Program-made: the position numbers and the translations under genes
Notes under the pieces: generated by a model
The model's database searches: none
Told to the model about the DNA's origin: nothing
Seen by the model: the letters and a program-made list of their open reading frames with translations, nothing else
Part shown: positions 45,501 through 54,773 of the stretch, in pieces
How the letters are laid out: the number at the start of each line of letters is the position of its first letter
How positions within the stretch are numbered: the first letter of the stretch is position 1
Assembly: GCF_014283215.1 (NCBI RefSeq)
Contig: NZ_JACOMF010000025.1
Coordinates: 1-64,000 of the forward strand
Reading direction: 5' to 3'
Source: Siccirubricoccus deserti
GTDB taxonomy: Bacteria > Pseudomonadota > Alphaproteobacteria > Acetobacterales > Acetobacteraceae
DNA: 64,000 bases

Positions 45501-46613
45501 TCATGCTTCACGCAGGGTCGCCGCGCGTCCCGGGTCGCGGTCCCGCATGCCCGGCCGCTTCCGTATGGAGTCCTGCCCTGTCCGGCACAACCCATCCACC
45601 GGCTGCTCATCGTCATGTGGCCGCACGCGGATGGCCGTGGAGCGGCGCAGATCCTCCTCGAACCAGGCGACCGTGCTTCGCAGCCCGGCCTCCAGCGGCA
45701 CGCGCGGCGACCAGCCCAGCAGCCGCCGGGCAAGCGCGATGTCCGGCCGGCGTCGGCGCGGGTCATCCACCGGCAAGGGCCGCCGCACCACGGCGGAGCG
45801 CGAGCCGGTGATCATCCGCACCCGCTCCACCAGCTCCGCCACCTGAAGCTCGGCGGGGTTGCCGAGGTTGATGGCACCCGGTACCGGCGTGTCGAGCGCG
45901 GCCAGCCGCGCCAGCCCATCGACCAGGTCATCCACGTAGCAGAAGGACCGGGTCTGGCCGCCATCGCCATAGACCGTGATGTCCTTCCCCGCCAACGCCT
46001 GGGTGATGACATTCGAGACCACGCGACCATCATCGGCGCGCATGCGCGGGCCATAGGTATTGAAGATGCGCGCGACGCGCACGTCGACCCGACCGGCACG
46101 CAGGTAGTCGAAGCTCAGCGTCTCCGCCGCACGCTTGCCTTCGTCGTAGCATGCCCGCGGGCCGGTCGGATTGACATTGCCCCAATAGCTCTCGGTCTGC
46201 GGGTGCACCTCCGGATCGCCGTAGATCTCGCTGGTCGAGGCCAGCAGGAAGCGGGCCCCCGAAGCCTCGGCCAGCCGCAGCAGGTTGCGGGTGCCGAGCA
46301 CGCAGGTGAGCAGCGTGTGCTCCGGGTCCGCCTGGTAATGCGGCGGCGAGGCGGCGCAGGCGAGGTTGATGACCGCATCGGGGCGCAGCGAGCCACCGGC
46401 CAGGCCTGCCGGCAAAGGCTCGGTGACGTCTGCCTCGATGAGCGCGAACCGGGGATCGCGTTCAAGGTGCCGCAGATTTTCCCGTCGGCCCGTGAGGAAG
46501 CTGTCGAGGCAGACGACCTGGCTGCCGTCACTCATGAGGACGTCGCACAAATGCGAGCCAAGGAATCCGGCCCCGCCGGCGACGACGATGGTCCTGCGCT
46601 TGCCGTTCCTCAC
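45501..46613 (-). CDS. UDP-glucuronate decarboxylase-like SDR (UDP-xylose synthase type)
   Basis: About 370 residues starting at GTG (MRNGKRRTIVVAGGAGFLGS), with GGAGAGGG upstream. GGAGFLG is the NAD loop. STSEIYGDPEVHPQTESYWG and ACYDEGKRAAE (the YxxxK catalytic pair) are diagnostic for enzymes making UDP-xylose from UDP-glucuronate. The C-terminal ~40 residues are charged and not conserved-looking. The GTG overlaps the upstream stop as GTGA. A UDP-xylose supply fits the xylosidase-like gene and the glycosyltransferases nearby. Confidence 0.9.
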   Translation of the reverse strand: MRNGKRRTIVVAGGAGFLGSHLCDVLMSDGSQVVCLDSFLTGRRENLRHLERDPRFALIEADVTEPLPAGLAGGSLRPDAVINLACAASPPHYQADPEHTLLTCVLGTRNLLRLAEASGARFLLASTSEIYGDPEVHPQTESYWGNVNPTGPRACYDEGKRAAETLSFDYLRAGRVDVRVARIFNTYGPRMRADDGRVVSNVITQALAGKDITVYGDGGQTRSFCYVDDLVDGLARLAALDTPVPGAINLGNPAELQVAELVERVRMITGSRSAVVRRPLPVDDPRRRRPDIALARRLLGWSPRVPLEAGLRSTVAWFEEDLRRSTAIRVRPHDDEQPVDGLCRTGQDSIRKRPGMRDRDPGRAATLREA

Positions 46614-47719
46614 GAGGATACCCTCTCCCTGGTAGGCACCGCGGCACGCCGCCGTGTCATGGCCTCGCGCAGATACGCTTCCAATTCGGCGGCCCGGTGC
46701 CCGGCGGTGTGCTCCGCCAGCACTCGATGCCGCGCCGCCGCCGCCAAGCGCCGCCACACCTCTTCCGGCATTCCACGCAGCGCGCCGAGCACCGCCTCCG
46801 GTCCATCCGCCAGCAGGATCTCCTCGCCGGGGACAAGCAGCGTCTCCAGCCCCTCCCAGGTATCGGAGATCACCGGCGTGCCACAGGCCGCGGCCTCGAA
46901 CAGCCTCACACTCGGGCTCCAGCCGGTGCGGATCATATCGGCGCGGGTGACGTTCAGGGTAAAACGGCTGCTGGCATAGAAAGCGGCATGGTCGCCGGGT
47001 GGCACATGCTCCAGCCGATCCACATTGGACGGCCATGCGATGGCATCCGGGTATTGCGGGCCGGCCACCACGAAACGCAGATCGGGCGCTCGCCGCGCAG
47101 GTTCCAGCAGCAGGCGTTCCAACGTCGGCTGGCGGTCCGAGCTGTAAGTGCCGAGGTAACTGAGATCCCAACGATGCGGCAGGTCGAGCGGCCGGTACGC
47201 GGCCTCGTCCACAGAGCAGTACAGCACGCGCGCGTCGGGCGACCCGTAATGCCGCATCAGCTGGTCGAGCGCCGGCCCGCCAGCGAAGGACAGGTAGAGG
47301 TCGAAACCGCGAATCAACTCGGGCGAGAGGTATTCATGGTCGCCGCGTGCCAGCTTCGCCAGGGTTACCGGGGTATCGATGTCATAGAAGGCGGTCGTGC
47401 CCTGCGCGGTCTGCTGCAGCAGGCGGCCGACGGCCACACCCTCCGGCACGAAGGAGCCTAGGATCACCGCATCGGCACAGGCGATCTCCTCCCGCCAAAG
47501 CTGCAGCCCGTCCAGGTCACGGTAGAGTTCCAGCTGGCAGAAGCTGGGCTCCGGCAGGTCGCGATTCGCGGCATACCAGGGCATGTCGCGTTCCAGGAAC
47601 AGCACGTCGTGTCCGCGCGCCGCGAAGGCCCGGAGCAACGCACGCCAGGTTGTCGCATGGCCGTTGCCCCAGGACGAGCTCAGGCTGAGACCCAGGACGG
47701 CAAGGCGGATCGGGGTCAC
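46610..47719 (-). CDS. CgeB-like glycosyltransferase 1
   Basis: About 369 residues starting at GTG (MTPIRLAVLGLSLSSSWGNG), with GAGAGGAA upstream. The N-terminal SSSWGNGHATTWRALLRAFA and FLERDMPWYAANRD are shared with the next two genes. The C-terminal SPSVRLFEAAACGTPVISDTWEGLE is the donor-binding EX7E-like region of the CgeB/GT-B family. It overlaps both neighbours by 4 bases (GTGA). It transfers an unknown sugar. Confidence 0.85.
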   Translation of the reverse strand: MTPIRLAVLGLSLSSSWGNGHATTWRALLRAFAARGHDVLFLERDMPWYAANRDLPEPSFCQLELYRDLDGLQLWREEIACADAVILGSFVPEGVAVGRLLQQTAQGTTAFYDIDTPVTLAKLARGDHEYLSPELIRGFDLYLSFAGGPALDQLMRHYGSPDARVLYCSVDEAAYRPLDLPHRWDLSYLGTYSSDRQPTLERLLLEPARRAPDLRFVVAGPQYPDAIAWPSNVDRLEHVPPGDHAAFYASSRFTLNVTRADMIRTGWSPSVRLFEAAACGTPVISDTWEGLETLLVPGEEILLADGPEAVLGALRGMPEEVWRRLAAAARHRVLAEHTAGHRAAELEAYLREAMTRRRAAVPTRERVSS

Positions 47720-48813
47720 GCGGCATTCCTCTCGCGTTTCCGGGTGGCTTCGGTGCGCAGCAACGCATCGACCTCGGCACCACGGCGGGAATAGGTGTGT
47801 TCCGACAGGATGCGCTGCCGCGCTGCCTCGCCGATTGCGCGCGCACGTTCCGGCGTCAGCGCGGCGACATGCGCCGCCACATCGGCGCCATCCCGCGCCA
47901 CCAGCACCTCCCTGTCCTCCGTCAGGAAGAGTTCCAGGCCGACCCAGGCATCGGTGATCAGGCAAGCTCCGGCGCCCGCCGCCTCGAAGACCCGGGTGGC
48001 CGGGGAGTAGCCAACCGTCGCCATGCTGTCGCGCGCGACATTCAGCACCGCGAGCGGGGAGGCGTTGAAGGCGTTGTGCTCACGCGTGTAGACATGGCCG
48101 ATGTGCTGGAGATTCGCCGGCATGGCCTTGGTCTCCCAACCGTTCCCGCCGATCAGGAAGCGTCGGTCCGACAACTGCGCAGCGGGGCGCAGGAAGAATT
48201 CCTCCACCCGGGCCTCGCGGTCCGGCAGCCGGTTTCCGAGGAAGGAGAGATCCGCCTCGAAGCGTGGATCCGGCGGCACCGGATGGTGCGTCCGGGGATC
48301 GAGCGCGTTGTAGATCGGCACGCAGCGCCGTGCGCCAAATCCCTCATAGGCCTCGACGACCGGCGGTCCGCCGCCATAGGTCAGCACCAGGTCGAGCCGC
48401 GGCAGGCAGCGCCGCAAGGGGTGGTCCGGGCCTGCCGCACGCATCTCCGCCAAGGTGGCCGGCGCGTCCACGTCCCAGAAAATCCGGATCGCGCCGGGCC
48501 GCGCCGCCGCCATCACCCCCTCCAGCAGCACGTCGTCGTAGACGCCGACGCCACTCGCCTTCACCACCACATCGGCCGCCGAAGCTTCACTGATCACCTG
48601 GCGCAGCGAGTCTGCGTCCGCCGGCCAGACGCGCACCTCGGCCCAATCCGGCGGCTCCATGTCGCGATGCTGCTGCCGGTCGAAGGCGTCCGGCTCGTAG
48701 AAGGTGATCTGATGGCCGCGCTGGGCAAGATCCGCAAGCAGGCCGCGGTAATAGGTCGCCGCCCCATTCCAGTAGGAGGAGAGTAGGCTCGAGCCATAGA
48801 AGGCAATCCTCAT
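47716..48813 (-). CDS. CgeB-like glycosyltransferase 2
   Basis: 365 residues from ATG (MRIAFYGSSLLSSYWNGAAT). Paralogue of the genes on both sides: same N-terminal SSYWNGAATYYRGLL and the same C-terminal SPATRVFEAAGAGACLITDAW. The closing SEHTYSRRGAEVDALL is typical for this family. The stop overlaps the next start by 4 bases. Confidence 0.85.
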   Translation of the reverse strand: MRIAFYGSSLLSSYWNGAATYYRGLLADLAQRGHQITFYEPDAFDRQQHRDMEPPDWAEVRVWPADADSLRQVISEASAADVVVKASGVGVYDDVLLEGVMAAARPGAIRIFWDVDAPATLAEMRAAGPDHPLRRCLPRLDLVLTYGGGPPVVEAYEGFGARRCVPIYNALDPRTHHPVPPDPRFEADLSFLGNRLPDREARVEEFFLRPAAQLSDRRFLIGGNGWETKAMPANLQHIGHVYTREHNAFNASPLAVLNVARDSMATVGYSPATRVFEAAGAGACLITDAWVGLELFLTEDREVLVARDGADVAAHVAALTPERARAIGEAARQRILSEHTYSRRGAEVDALLRTEATRKRERNAA

Positions 48814-49925
48814 GCGGCGGTCTCCGATGCGAAGTGAATACCGCCGGGCGCGCCGATGATGCCAAGCAACGCTTCGGCGCGATGGGCGCAGCTATGGCGC
48901 GCGGCGATGGTGGCAAGGCCCTGCGCGGCGAGGCTCGCACGAAGCGCGGGATCATGACGCAGTGCCCGCAGATGGCGCGTCATCGCGGCTTCATCCGCCG
49001 CCACCAGATAGTCCTTCCCGGGTTGGAACAGTCCCTCCGCGTCGTTCCAGGGCGCGGAGACGAGAGGGATGCCGCAGGCCAGCGCCTCGAAGACCCGGAT
49101 GGTCGGAATGCCGGGCAGCTGCTCCACGTAGAACCGGCGTGGCACATGCACCGTGGCGACATGACGCGCGAAGACCTCCGGTGCACACGCATTCGCCAGC
49201 CAGCCGTGATACCGCGCTCCATGCGCGGCGAGGCTGTGCAGCGCATCCTCCGGGTAGCGCACGCCATGGATATCGAGCGGCAGGCCGGCGGCCCGGGCAG
49301 GCCGCAGCAGGAAGCTCTCCAGTTCGGCGCTGCGTTCGCCGTCGCCCCAATTGCCGATCCAGACCAGCCCATCGCGCGGGACTGCATGTCGCGGCGGGTG
49401 GAACAGGCGGGTATCGGCCGCCTCATGCCAGACATGGACACGCCGGCCCCACCCCCAGCGCCGGTAGACCGCGGCCAGCGCCTCGCCGAAGGCGAGCACG
49501 CCGTCATAGCCATCAAGGTCGAAGGTCCGGATCGCGTCGGGATCGCTGACCGCGCGGTGATGCGTGTCGTGGAACAGCAGCGTGAAACGCGCGCCCTGAC
49601 GCCGGGCCCGGCCCAGCGCCGCGACCAGCCAAGGTTCGTTCCACTCATGCACGACCACCGCCTCGGCGCCATCGAGGGCCGGGGCGATGTCCTCCTCCGT
49701 CGCATAGCGGGCGACACGCAGATCCGGGTAGGCGGCGCGATAGGCTTCCAGCCCGGCCTGTCCATGGTCTCGCAGCAAGTTCTCGAGGCTCCAGGACGAT
49801 GCCGGCTCCAACGCCAGCACGTCATGGCCACGCAGCGACAATTCGCGCAGCACGCCGCGCAGGAAATGCGCATTGCCGTGGTTCCAGCAGGAGAGCAGCG
49901 AATGGGTGAAATAGATCAACCTCAC
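48810..49925 (-). CDS. CgeB-like glycosyltransferase 3
   Basis: 371 residues from GTG (MRLIYFTHSLLSCWNHGNAH), with GAGGGGAAG upstream. It aligns with the other two in the N-terminal SLLSCWNHGNAHFLRGVLRE and in PTIRVFEALACGIPLVSAPW, but is more divergent between. It overlaps its neighbours by 4 bases on both sides (GTGA, ATGA). Confidence 0.85.
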   Translation of the reverse strand: MRLIYFTHSLLSCWNHGNAHFLRGVLRELSLRGHDVLALEPASSWSLENLLRDHGQAGLEAYRAAYPDLRVARYATEEDIAPALDGAEAVVVHEWNEPWLVAALGRARRQGARFTLLFHDTHHRAVSDPDAIRTFDLDGYDGVLAFGEALAAVYRRWGWGRRVHVWHEAADTRLFHPPRHAVPRDGLVWIGNWGDGERSAELESFLLRPARAAGLPLDIHGVRYPEDALHSLAAHGARYHGWLANACAPEVFARHVATVHVPRRFYVEQLPGIPTIRVFEALACGIPLVSAPWNDAEGLFQPGKDYLVAADEAAMTRHLRALRHDPALRASLAAQGLATIAARHSCAHRAEALLGIIGAPGGIHFASETAA

Positions 49926-51049
49926 GCCGCTTCCCCTCGCCGCATCGCTCCGTTCCGCCGCAGGAGCTCGCGGTGAATGTCCAGCATGCCCCTTGTCATG
50001 CTCTCCACCGCGTAGCGGCACGCCCGTTCCCTGGCAGCAGCGCAGAATTCGGCCCGACGTTCCCGGTCCTCCAGCAAGCCGCGAATTGCCTGGGTGAGAG
50101 CCGCCGTATCGTCGGGCGGGAAGAACAGCGCCGCGCCGCCCCAGAGCTCGCGGAAGCTGGGTATGTCGCTCAGCACCAGGGCGCAGCCGGCCTGTGCCGC
50201 TTCCAGCACCGCAAGGCCGAAGGGCTCGTAGTACGCAGCCGAGGCGAAGATCGGTCCGCGCGCGAGCACGCCTGCCATACCCTTTGCATCCAGCCGGCCG
50301 GCCAGCCGCAGGTGGCGGGCGTGCAGCCGCGCCCCGTTCGGTCCTTCAATCGGTCCCGCCGCCACCACGGGCACCGGCAGCCGAGCCGCCGCCTCGTCGA
50401 GCGCGGCCAGATTCTTGCCCTCGTCCCACAACCGTCCGGCTGTGAAGACGAAGCCTCCCAGCCACCCGGCGGGTGTGGCCGGCCGCTGCCGGCCGTTGTG
50501 GACGACGCGCGGCGGCACGGTCAGGCCATAGGCCTCTGCCGTCGCCGCGGCGAAGGCAGCGGTCGGCGCGACCAGCGCATCGCAGGCGGCGTAGCCATCC
50601 GCCACCAATGCGCTACGCCAGGCGAAATCCTGTGGCATGGGCGTACCGCGCAGGTGGCGCCACCAGGTGGCGACGCAGGAATGGCAGGCGCCGACGACCG
50701 GCACCGGAAAGCGGACACCGGCCGCCAGAGCCGGGCTGTTCAGCTGCACGAGCTCCACCGCCTCGCGCGCAGCGATCGCGGCGATCGCCCGACCGGCTGC
50801 GACAACCTCGCCAGGCCGCTCCGCCAGCCAGTCAAGCGGCAGGCCGAGAGACCGCAGCACCAGGCTGGGCACGGCAGATGCCTCGGCCAACTGCGCCGCA
50901 TCGGGCGACGGGCCAAGTACAACAAGCAAGGTCTCCACGCCCTCGGCACCAAGCCCGCGGGCGAGGTCCAGCGCATGGGTCCAGACGCCACCGACGGCAT
51001 CCGCCGTCATCAGGATCCGTCGCGGCCCGAGGTTGCTCACCGGCAGCAC
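49922..51049 (-). CDS. GT4-type glycosyltransferase
   Basis: About 375 residues of GT-B fold. The start is GTG, either at 51049 (behind GGAAG) or at 51040, where it would overlap the upstream stop as GTGA. ILMTADAVGGVWTHALDLA is the acceptor-side glycine loop; FVFTAGRLWDEGKNL and SAAYYEPFGLAVLEAAQAGC (the EPFGLxxLEA donor signature) are GT4 hallmarks. Length and motifs are complete. Confidence 0.9.
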   Translation of the reverse strand: MLPVSNLGPRRILMTADAVGGVWTHALDLARGLGAEGVETLLVVLGPSPDAAQLAEASAVPSLVLRSLGLPLDWLAERPGEVVAAGRAIAAIAAREAVELVQLNSPALAAGVRFPVPVVGACHSCVATWWRHLRGTPMPQDFAWRSALVADGYAACDALVAPTAAFAAATAEAYGLTVPPRVVHNGRQRPATPAGWLGGFVFTAGRLWDEGKNLAALDEAAARLPVPVVAAGPIEGPNGARLHARHLRLAGRLDAKGMAGVLARGPIFASAAYYEPFGLAVLEAAQAGCALVLSDIPSFRELWGGAALFFPPDDTAALTQAIRGLLEDRERRAEFCAAARERACRYAVESMTRGMLDIHRELLRRNGAMRRGEAA

Positions 51050-52326
51050 GCCGCTTCCAGCGCTGCGAGAGGCTGCGGGCGCTCCTCCTGAATGTCGCTG
51101 AAGGCGGTGAACTGCGCCAGGTAATGCGCATGCGCGCGTTCCCAGGCCTGGTCGTCCGGCGGACCGAACAGCCGCAGGTAGTCTGGCGAACTGGGATAGG
51201 GGTAGAGCGGCACCGGGTCGTTCGCCCAGACGCCGCCGCGCTGCAGCCTCTCGCGCCAGGCCGCGACCATCGCCGTGTCGTCACCCTCGGTCCGGATCAG
51301 ATTGGCCTGCACAAAAGGCACGGACCGGCGGGCGTACAACAGGCGCTCTGCCAGATCGTCCGTCGACATGCGGCAGTTCTTGTCAAGGGCGGCGCGGCCT
51401 TCCTCCGTCAGGCTTTCGACACCGGCCTCGATCGAGACGCAACCGGCGGCGCCGAGCAGGTCCAGCATCTCCGGCTTCCACAGGTCGATGCGCGTCTGGA
51501 CGCCGAATTGCAGGCCGCGCCCGACCAGCGCTTCCAGCAGCGGGCGCTGCGGCAGGAAGATCTCGTCGATGAAGTAGAGGTAGACGACGCCCTGGGCACG
51601 CAGCCCGTCGATCTCCTCAAGCAGAATGGCAAGGTCGCGGCGGCGGTACTTGTCGCGGAAGTCGAGCTTGGCGCAGAAGCTGCAAGTGTAGGGACAGCCA
51701 CGCGAGGCCTCGACCTCGGCGCCCGGCACATCGGGCCGGGCCTCGAACCGGTGGTGATGGTGGCGATGGCGTGCTACCCAGGCTTCCGGCCAGTGCAATG
51801 CCGGCAGATGGGTAAAGGCGCTGGCATGCGGCGCACCGGTGACGCGCAGCGTCTCGCCGTCCCGATAGGCAATGGAGGGCACACGGGAAAGGTCCTCGCA
51901 ATCCGCCAGAAGCGCGACGATCTCCTCGCATTCGCCACGCACCACGGCATCCGCACCCAGCTTTCGGAGCGCGGTCAGCGGTGTCGCGGAGCCATGCGGT
52001 CCGACAGCGACGGTGCGGCCACCGCGGCGGCCGAGCGCCGCTAGGAACTCCTGCGGCACCCGCAACTCCGGCTGGGCACAGCGCCAGAACAGATAGCTCG
52101 GCGCCGTGGCGACGACGGTCATTGCAGGCGCGAAATCCACAACCGCTGCGGCGACATCCGCCATGGGCTGGCCGCAGAGATGCCCATCGAGCATCAGCAC
52201 GTCATGCCCCGCCGCTTCCAGCAGCGCGCGGCTGTAGCCGAGTTCCAGCGGCAGATGTGGCTCGCGGCAGCCGAAGTAGATGCTGCCGGTGAAGCTCCAA
52301 GGTGGGTTGACGAGCGCGACCCTCAC
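51037..52326 (-). CDS. B12-binding-domain radical SAM enzyme
   Basis: About 429 residues from GTG (MRVALVNPPWSFTGSIYFGC), with GGAGG upstream. Residues 1-140 form a cobalamin-binding Rossmann-like domain (LELGYSRALLEAAGHDVLML). The radical SAM core has ASRGCPYTCSFCAKLDF, giving CxxxCxxC near residue 205. B12-radical SAM proteins often methylate unactivated carbons, but others rearrange or cyclise. Placement among sugar-nucleotide and glycosyltransferase genes suggests it acts on a sugar or lipid; no direct evidence. 4-base overlap with the upstream epimerase. Confidence 0.9.
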   Translation of the reverse strand: MRVALVNPPWSFTGSIYFGCREPHLPLELGYSRALLEAAGHDVLMLDGHLCGQPMADVAAAVVDFAPAMTVVATAPSYLFWRCAQPELRVPQEFLAALGRRGGRTVAVGPHGSATPLTALRKLGADAVVRGECEEIVALLADCEDLSRVPSIAYRDGETLRVTGAPHASAFTHLPALHWPEAWVARHRHHHHRFEARPDVPGAEVEASRGCPYTCSFCAKLDFRDKYRRRDLAILLEEIDGLRAQGVVYLYFIDEIFLPQRPLLEALVGRGLQFGVQTRIDLWKPEMLDLLGAAGCVSIEAGVESLTEEGRAALDKNCRMSTDDLAERLLYARRSVPFVQANLIRTEGDDTAMVAAWRERLQRGGVWANDPVPLYPYPSSPDYLRLFGPPDDQAWERAHAHYLAQFTAFSDIQEERPQPLAALEAACCR

Positions 52327-53393
52327 CGCATCGCCTCCGCCGGCACGCCCGCCCCGTGCACCTCGCGCAGCCAGTCGGCCAGGACCGCGATCCCGCGACG
52401 CCATGGCAGCGCAGGCCGAAGGCCGAGCTCGCGTGCCGCGCGGCGCGTGTCAGAGACATACCAACGCTGGTCGCCGGCGCGCCAATCGGCATGGTCGCGA
52501 TGGATCTGGCGGCCGGTGATCTCCTCGATGCAGCCGAGCACCTGGCGCAGGCTCACGGCGTTGGCCGGTCCGCCGCCGAGGTTGAATGCCTGGCCGGAAA
52601 TGGCGCCGATCCGTTGCCAGGCCGCACAATAGGCCTCGACTGCGTCGTCCACGAACAGCACGTCCCGCACCTGCCTGCCGTCACCGTAGATGCTGATCGG
52701 CTCGCCACGCAGTGCGCGGATCAGGAAATGCGCGACCCAACCCTGGTCCTCCGTGCCCATCTGGCGTGGACCGTAGATGCAGGACATGCGGAAGACGGCG
52801 GTGGGCACCCCGTAGCTGCGTGCCCAGTCCAGCACATACTGGTCCGCCGCCCCCTTCGAACAGCCATAAGGCGTGTGGAAGTCGAGCGGCCGGTCCTCCG
52901 CGATCCCATGCGCGCGGATGGCAGGATCGCGTGGCGCATAGGCACCATCGCTCAGACCCAAGCCGATATCGCCGAGGTCGCCATACACCTTGTTGGTGCT
53001 GGCGAAGATCACCGGCATCCGCGTGTCGGCGCGCCGCACCGCATCCAGCACCAGAAAGGTGCCCAGCAGGTTGGTCTCGAAATCCTCGCGCGGGTCCGTC
53101 AGGCTGGTGGTGACGGCGACCTGCGCCGCGAGGTGGAAGACCGCCTGCGCCTCGCCCACCGCGGCGGCCAGCGCCGAACCGTCGCGGATATCCGCAACGG
53201 CGGCCGAGATGCGCCGCGGGTGACGCTGCCGGAGCCAGGCGAGGTTGCTCTCCACCCCCGGCCGCAGCAGCGCATCATAGACCAGCACGTCATGCCCTTC
53301 GCGGGCCAGCCGGTCGGCCAGGTTCGCACCGATGAAGCCGGCGCCACCGGTCACCAAAACCGGGCGCCGGCCGAGCACCGCAGGCGCGTTCAT
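52323..53393 (-). CDS. NAD-dependent sugar epimerase (CDP-paratose 2-epimerase-like)
   Basis: 356 residues from ATG ([20 protein letters not shown]). GGAGFIGANL is the NAD loop and ASTNKVYGD with HTPYGCSKGAADQYVLDWA supplies the catalytic Ser/Thr-Tyr-Lys set. The PYGCSKGAADQYV and FRMSCIYGPRQMG stretches are close to CDP-paratose/tyvelose 2-epimerases. The true nucleotide sugar is uncertain because no CDP-sugar synthesis genes are in view. ATGA overlap with the upstream epimerase. Confidence 0.85.
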   Translation of the reverse strand: MNAPAVLGRRPVLVTGGAGFIGANLADRLAREGHDVLVYDALLRPGVESNLAWLRQRHPRRISAAVADIRDGSALAAAVGEAQAVFHLAAQVAVTTSLTDPREDFETNLLGTFLVLDAVRRADTRMPVIFASTNKVYGDLGDIGLGLSDGAYAPRDPAIRAHGIAEDRPLDFHTPYGCSKGAADQYVLDWARSYGVPTAVFRMSCIYGPRQMGTEDQGWVAHFLIRALRGEPISIYGDGRQVRDVLFVDDAVEAYCAAWQRIGAISGQAFNLGGGPANAVSLRQVLGCIEEITGRQIHRDHADWRAGDQRWYVSDTRRAARELGLRPALPWRRGIAVLADWLREVHGAGVPAEAMR

Positions 53394-54505
53394 GCCACCA
53401 GCCCTCGCGCCTCGAGTTCGCGGCGGGCCTCCTGCACCCGATCCTCGGCCTGCTGCCGCGCCACCCATTCGGCAAGTTCGGCCAACCCTTCGGTGAAGTC
53501 GCGGCGCGCCGTATAACCAAGCACCTGCTGCGCCAGGCTGATGTCCGGGATGCAGTGGCGGATATCGCCGGCGCGGGCCTTGCCGGTGATCTCGGGCGCG
53601 ATGCCCGGCCGGCCCATCGCCTGGGCCAGCATCGCGGCGACCGCCTGAACCGTCCGGTCTTCCCCGCTGGCAATGTTGAACACGCCGCCCGCCGCGCGCG
53701 GGTGGTCGAGCGCCAGCACGAAGGCTTGCGCGACATCCTCCACATGGACGAAGTCACGGCGCTGCAGCCCATCCTCGAAGATCATCGGGGCTTGGCCGTT
53801 GTGCAGGCGGGAGGCGAAGATCGCCAGCACGCCGGTATAGGGGTTGGACAGCGCCTGGCCCGGGCCATAGGCATTCCACAGACGCAACGCCACGCCTTCC
53901 ATGCCATAGGCCGGGGCGAGGGTCAGCGTCAGCCGCTCCTGCGTGTATTTGGTGATGGCATAGACCGAAGCGAGTGCGGGCTGCTTCCATTCCGGGGTCG
54001 GCGCGGGCCGAAGCGGCCGACCCTGGCGGTCCACCGGATCCCAGCCGGTGGCGGCACCGATCCGTGGCAGCCGGACCGCATCCTGCACCAGCACGCCATC
54101 GGCGTCCCGGTAGAGGCCTTCGCCATAGATGCTCATCGAAGAGGCGATAACGACCCGCTGCACGGGCCGGTCGATCAGTTGTTGGAACAGCACCGCAGTG
54201 CCCAGGTCATTCACCGAGACGTAGCGGTCCACCGCATACATGCTCTGGCCAACGCCGACCTCAGCCGCCAGGTGCACCACCTTGTCGACGCCATCGAGCG
54301 CGCTGCGCACCACCGCTTCGTCGCGGACATCGCCGATGCACAGCTCGGCCTCGGCATCCAGACCGGCCGGCGGCCTGCCACCGGCGTGGACCTGTTCGAT
54401 CAGACTGTCGAGGATGCGGACACTGTGCCCGCGCCGCAGCAGCGCATGGGCGAGATGGCGACCGATGAAGCCGGCACCGCCGGTGATAAGTATCCTTTCC
54501 CCCAC
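53390..54505 (-). CDS. NAD-dependent sugar epimerase (dTDP-rhamnose 4-epimerase-like)
   Basis: About 371 residues from GTG ([20 protein letters not shown]), with GGAGG 8 bases upstream. [11 protein letters not shown]-like [13 protein letters not shown] and [13 protein letters not shown] hold the catalytic Ser-Tyr-Lys residues. The insert between them (about 35 residues, [12 protein letters not shown]) is seen in dTDP-L-rhamnose 4-epimerase relatives. First gene of the eight-gene minus-strand operon. Confidence 0.83.
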   Translation of the reverse strand: MGERILITGGAGFIGRHLAHALLRRGHSVRILDSLIEQVHAGGRPPAGLDAEAELCIGDVRDEAVVRSALDGVDKVVHLAAEVGVGQSMYAVDRYVSVNDLGTAVLFQQLIDRPVQRVVIASSMSIYGEGLYRDADGVLVQDAVRLPRIGAATGWDPVDRQGRPLRPAPTPEWKQPALASVYAITKYTQERLTLTLAPAYGMEGVALRLWNAYGPGQALSNPYTGVLAIFASRLHNGQAPMIFEDGLQRRDFVHVEDVAQAFVLALDHPRAAGGVFNIASGEDRTVQAVAAMLAQAMGRPGIAPEITGKARAGDIRHCIPDISLAQQVLGYTARRDFTEGLAELAEWVARQQAEDRVQEARRELEARGLVA

Positions 54506-54773
54506 TCTGCCAGCCTCCGATGCTGCACTACCCCAATGGGGCGAAAGACGGCGCCGCCTGCACCGGCGGACCCCTGACGGCGAGACCAGTGCAACGCGAG
54601 CGACCGTGGAACGCTGCGTAGCGGGTTGTGGACGACCTTCGGCCTCGTCACGTTCCGGTGTCCCGTCGATGAGCGTGCGCATCGAGCGGAACGCAGGCGG
54701 GGCCGGTGCGATTCTAGGAGGCACCGCCCGGCGCGAGACAATCCGCATGCGCCTGCGGCAGCCGGATGGAGGC
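54506..54773. promoter_or_regulatory. Divergent promoter region of the glycoconjugate locus
   Basis: 268 bp between the outward-reading epimerase and inositol-phosphate synthase genes. It must hold promoters for both operons, but I could not assign -35/-10 boxes with confidence. Confidence 0.4.
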
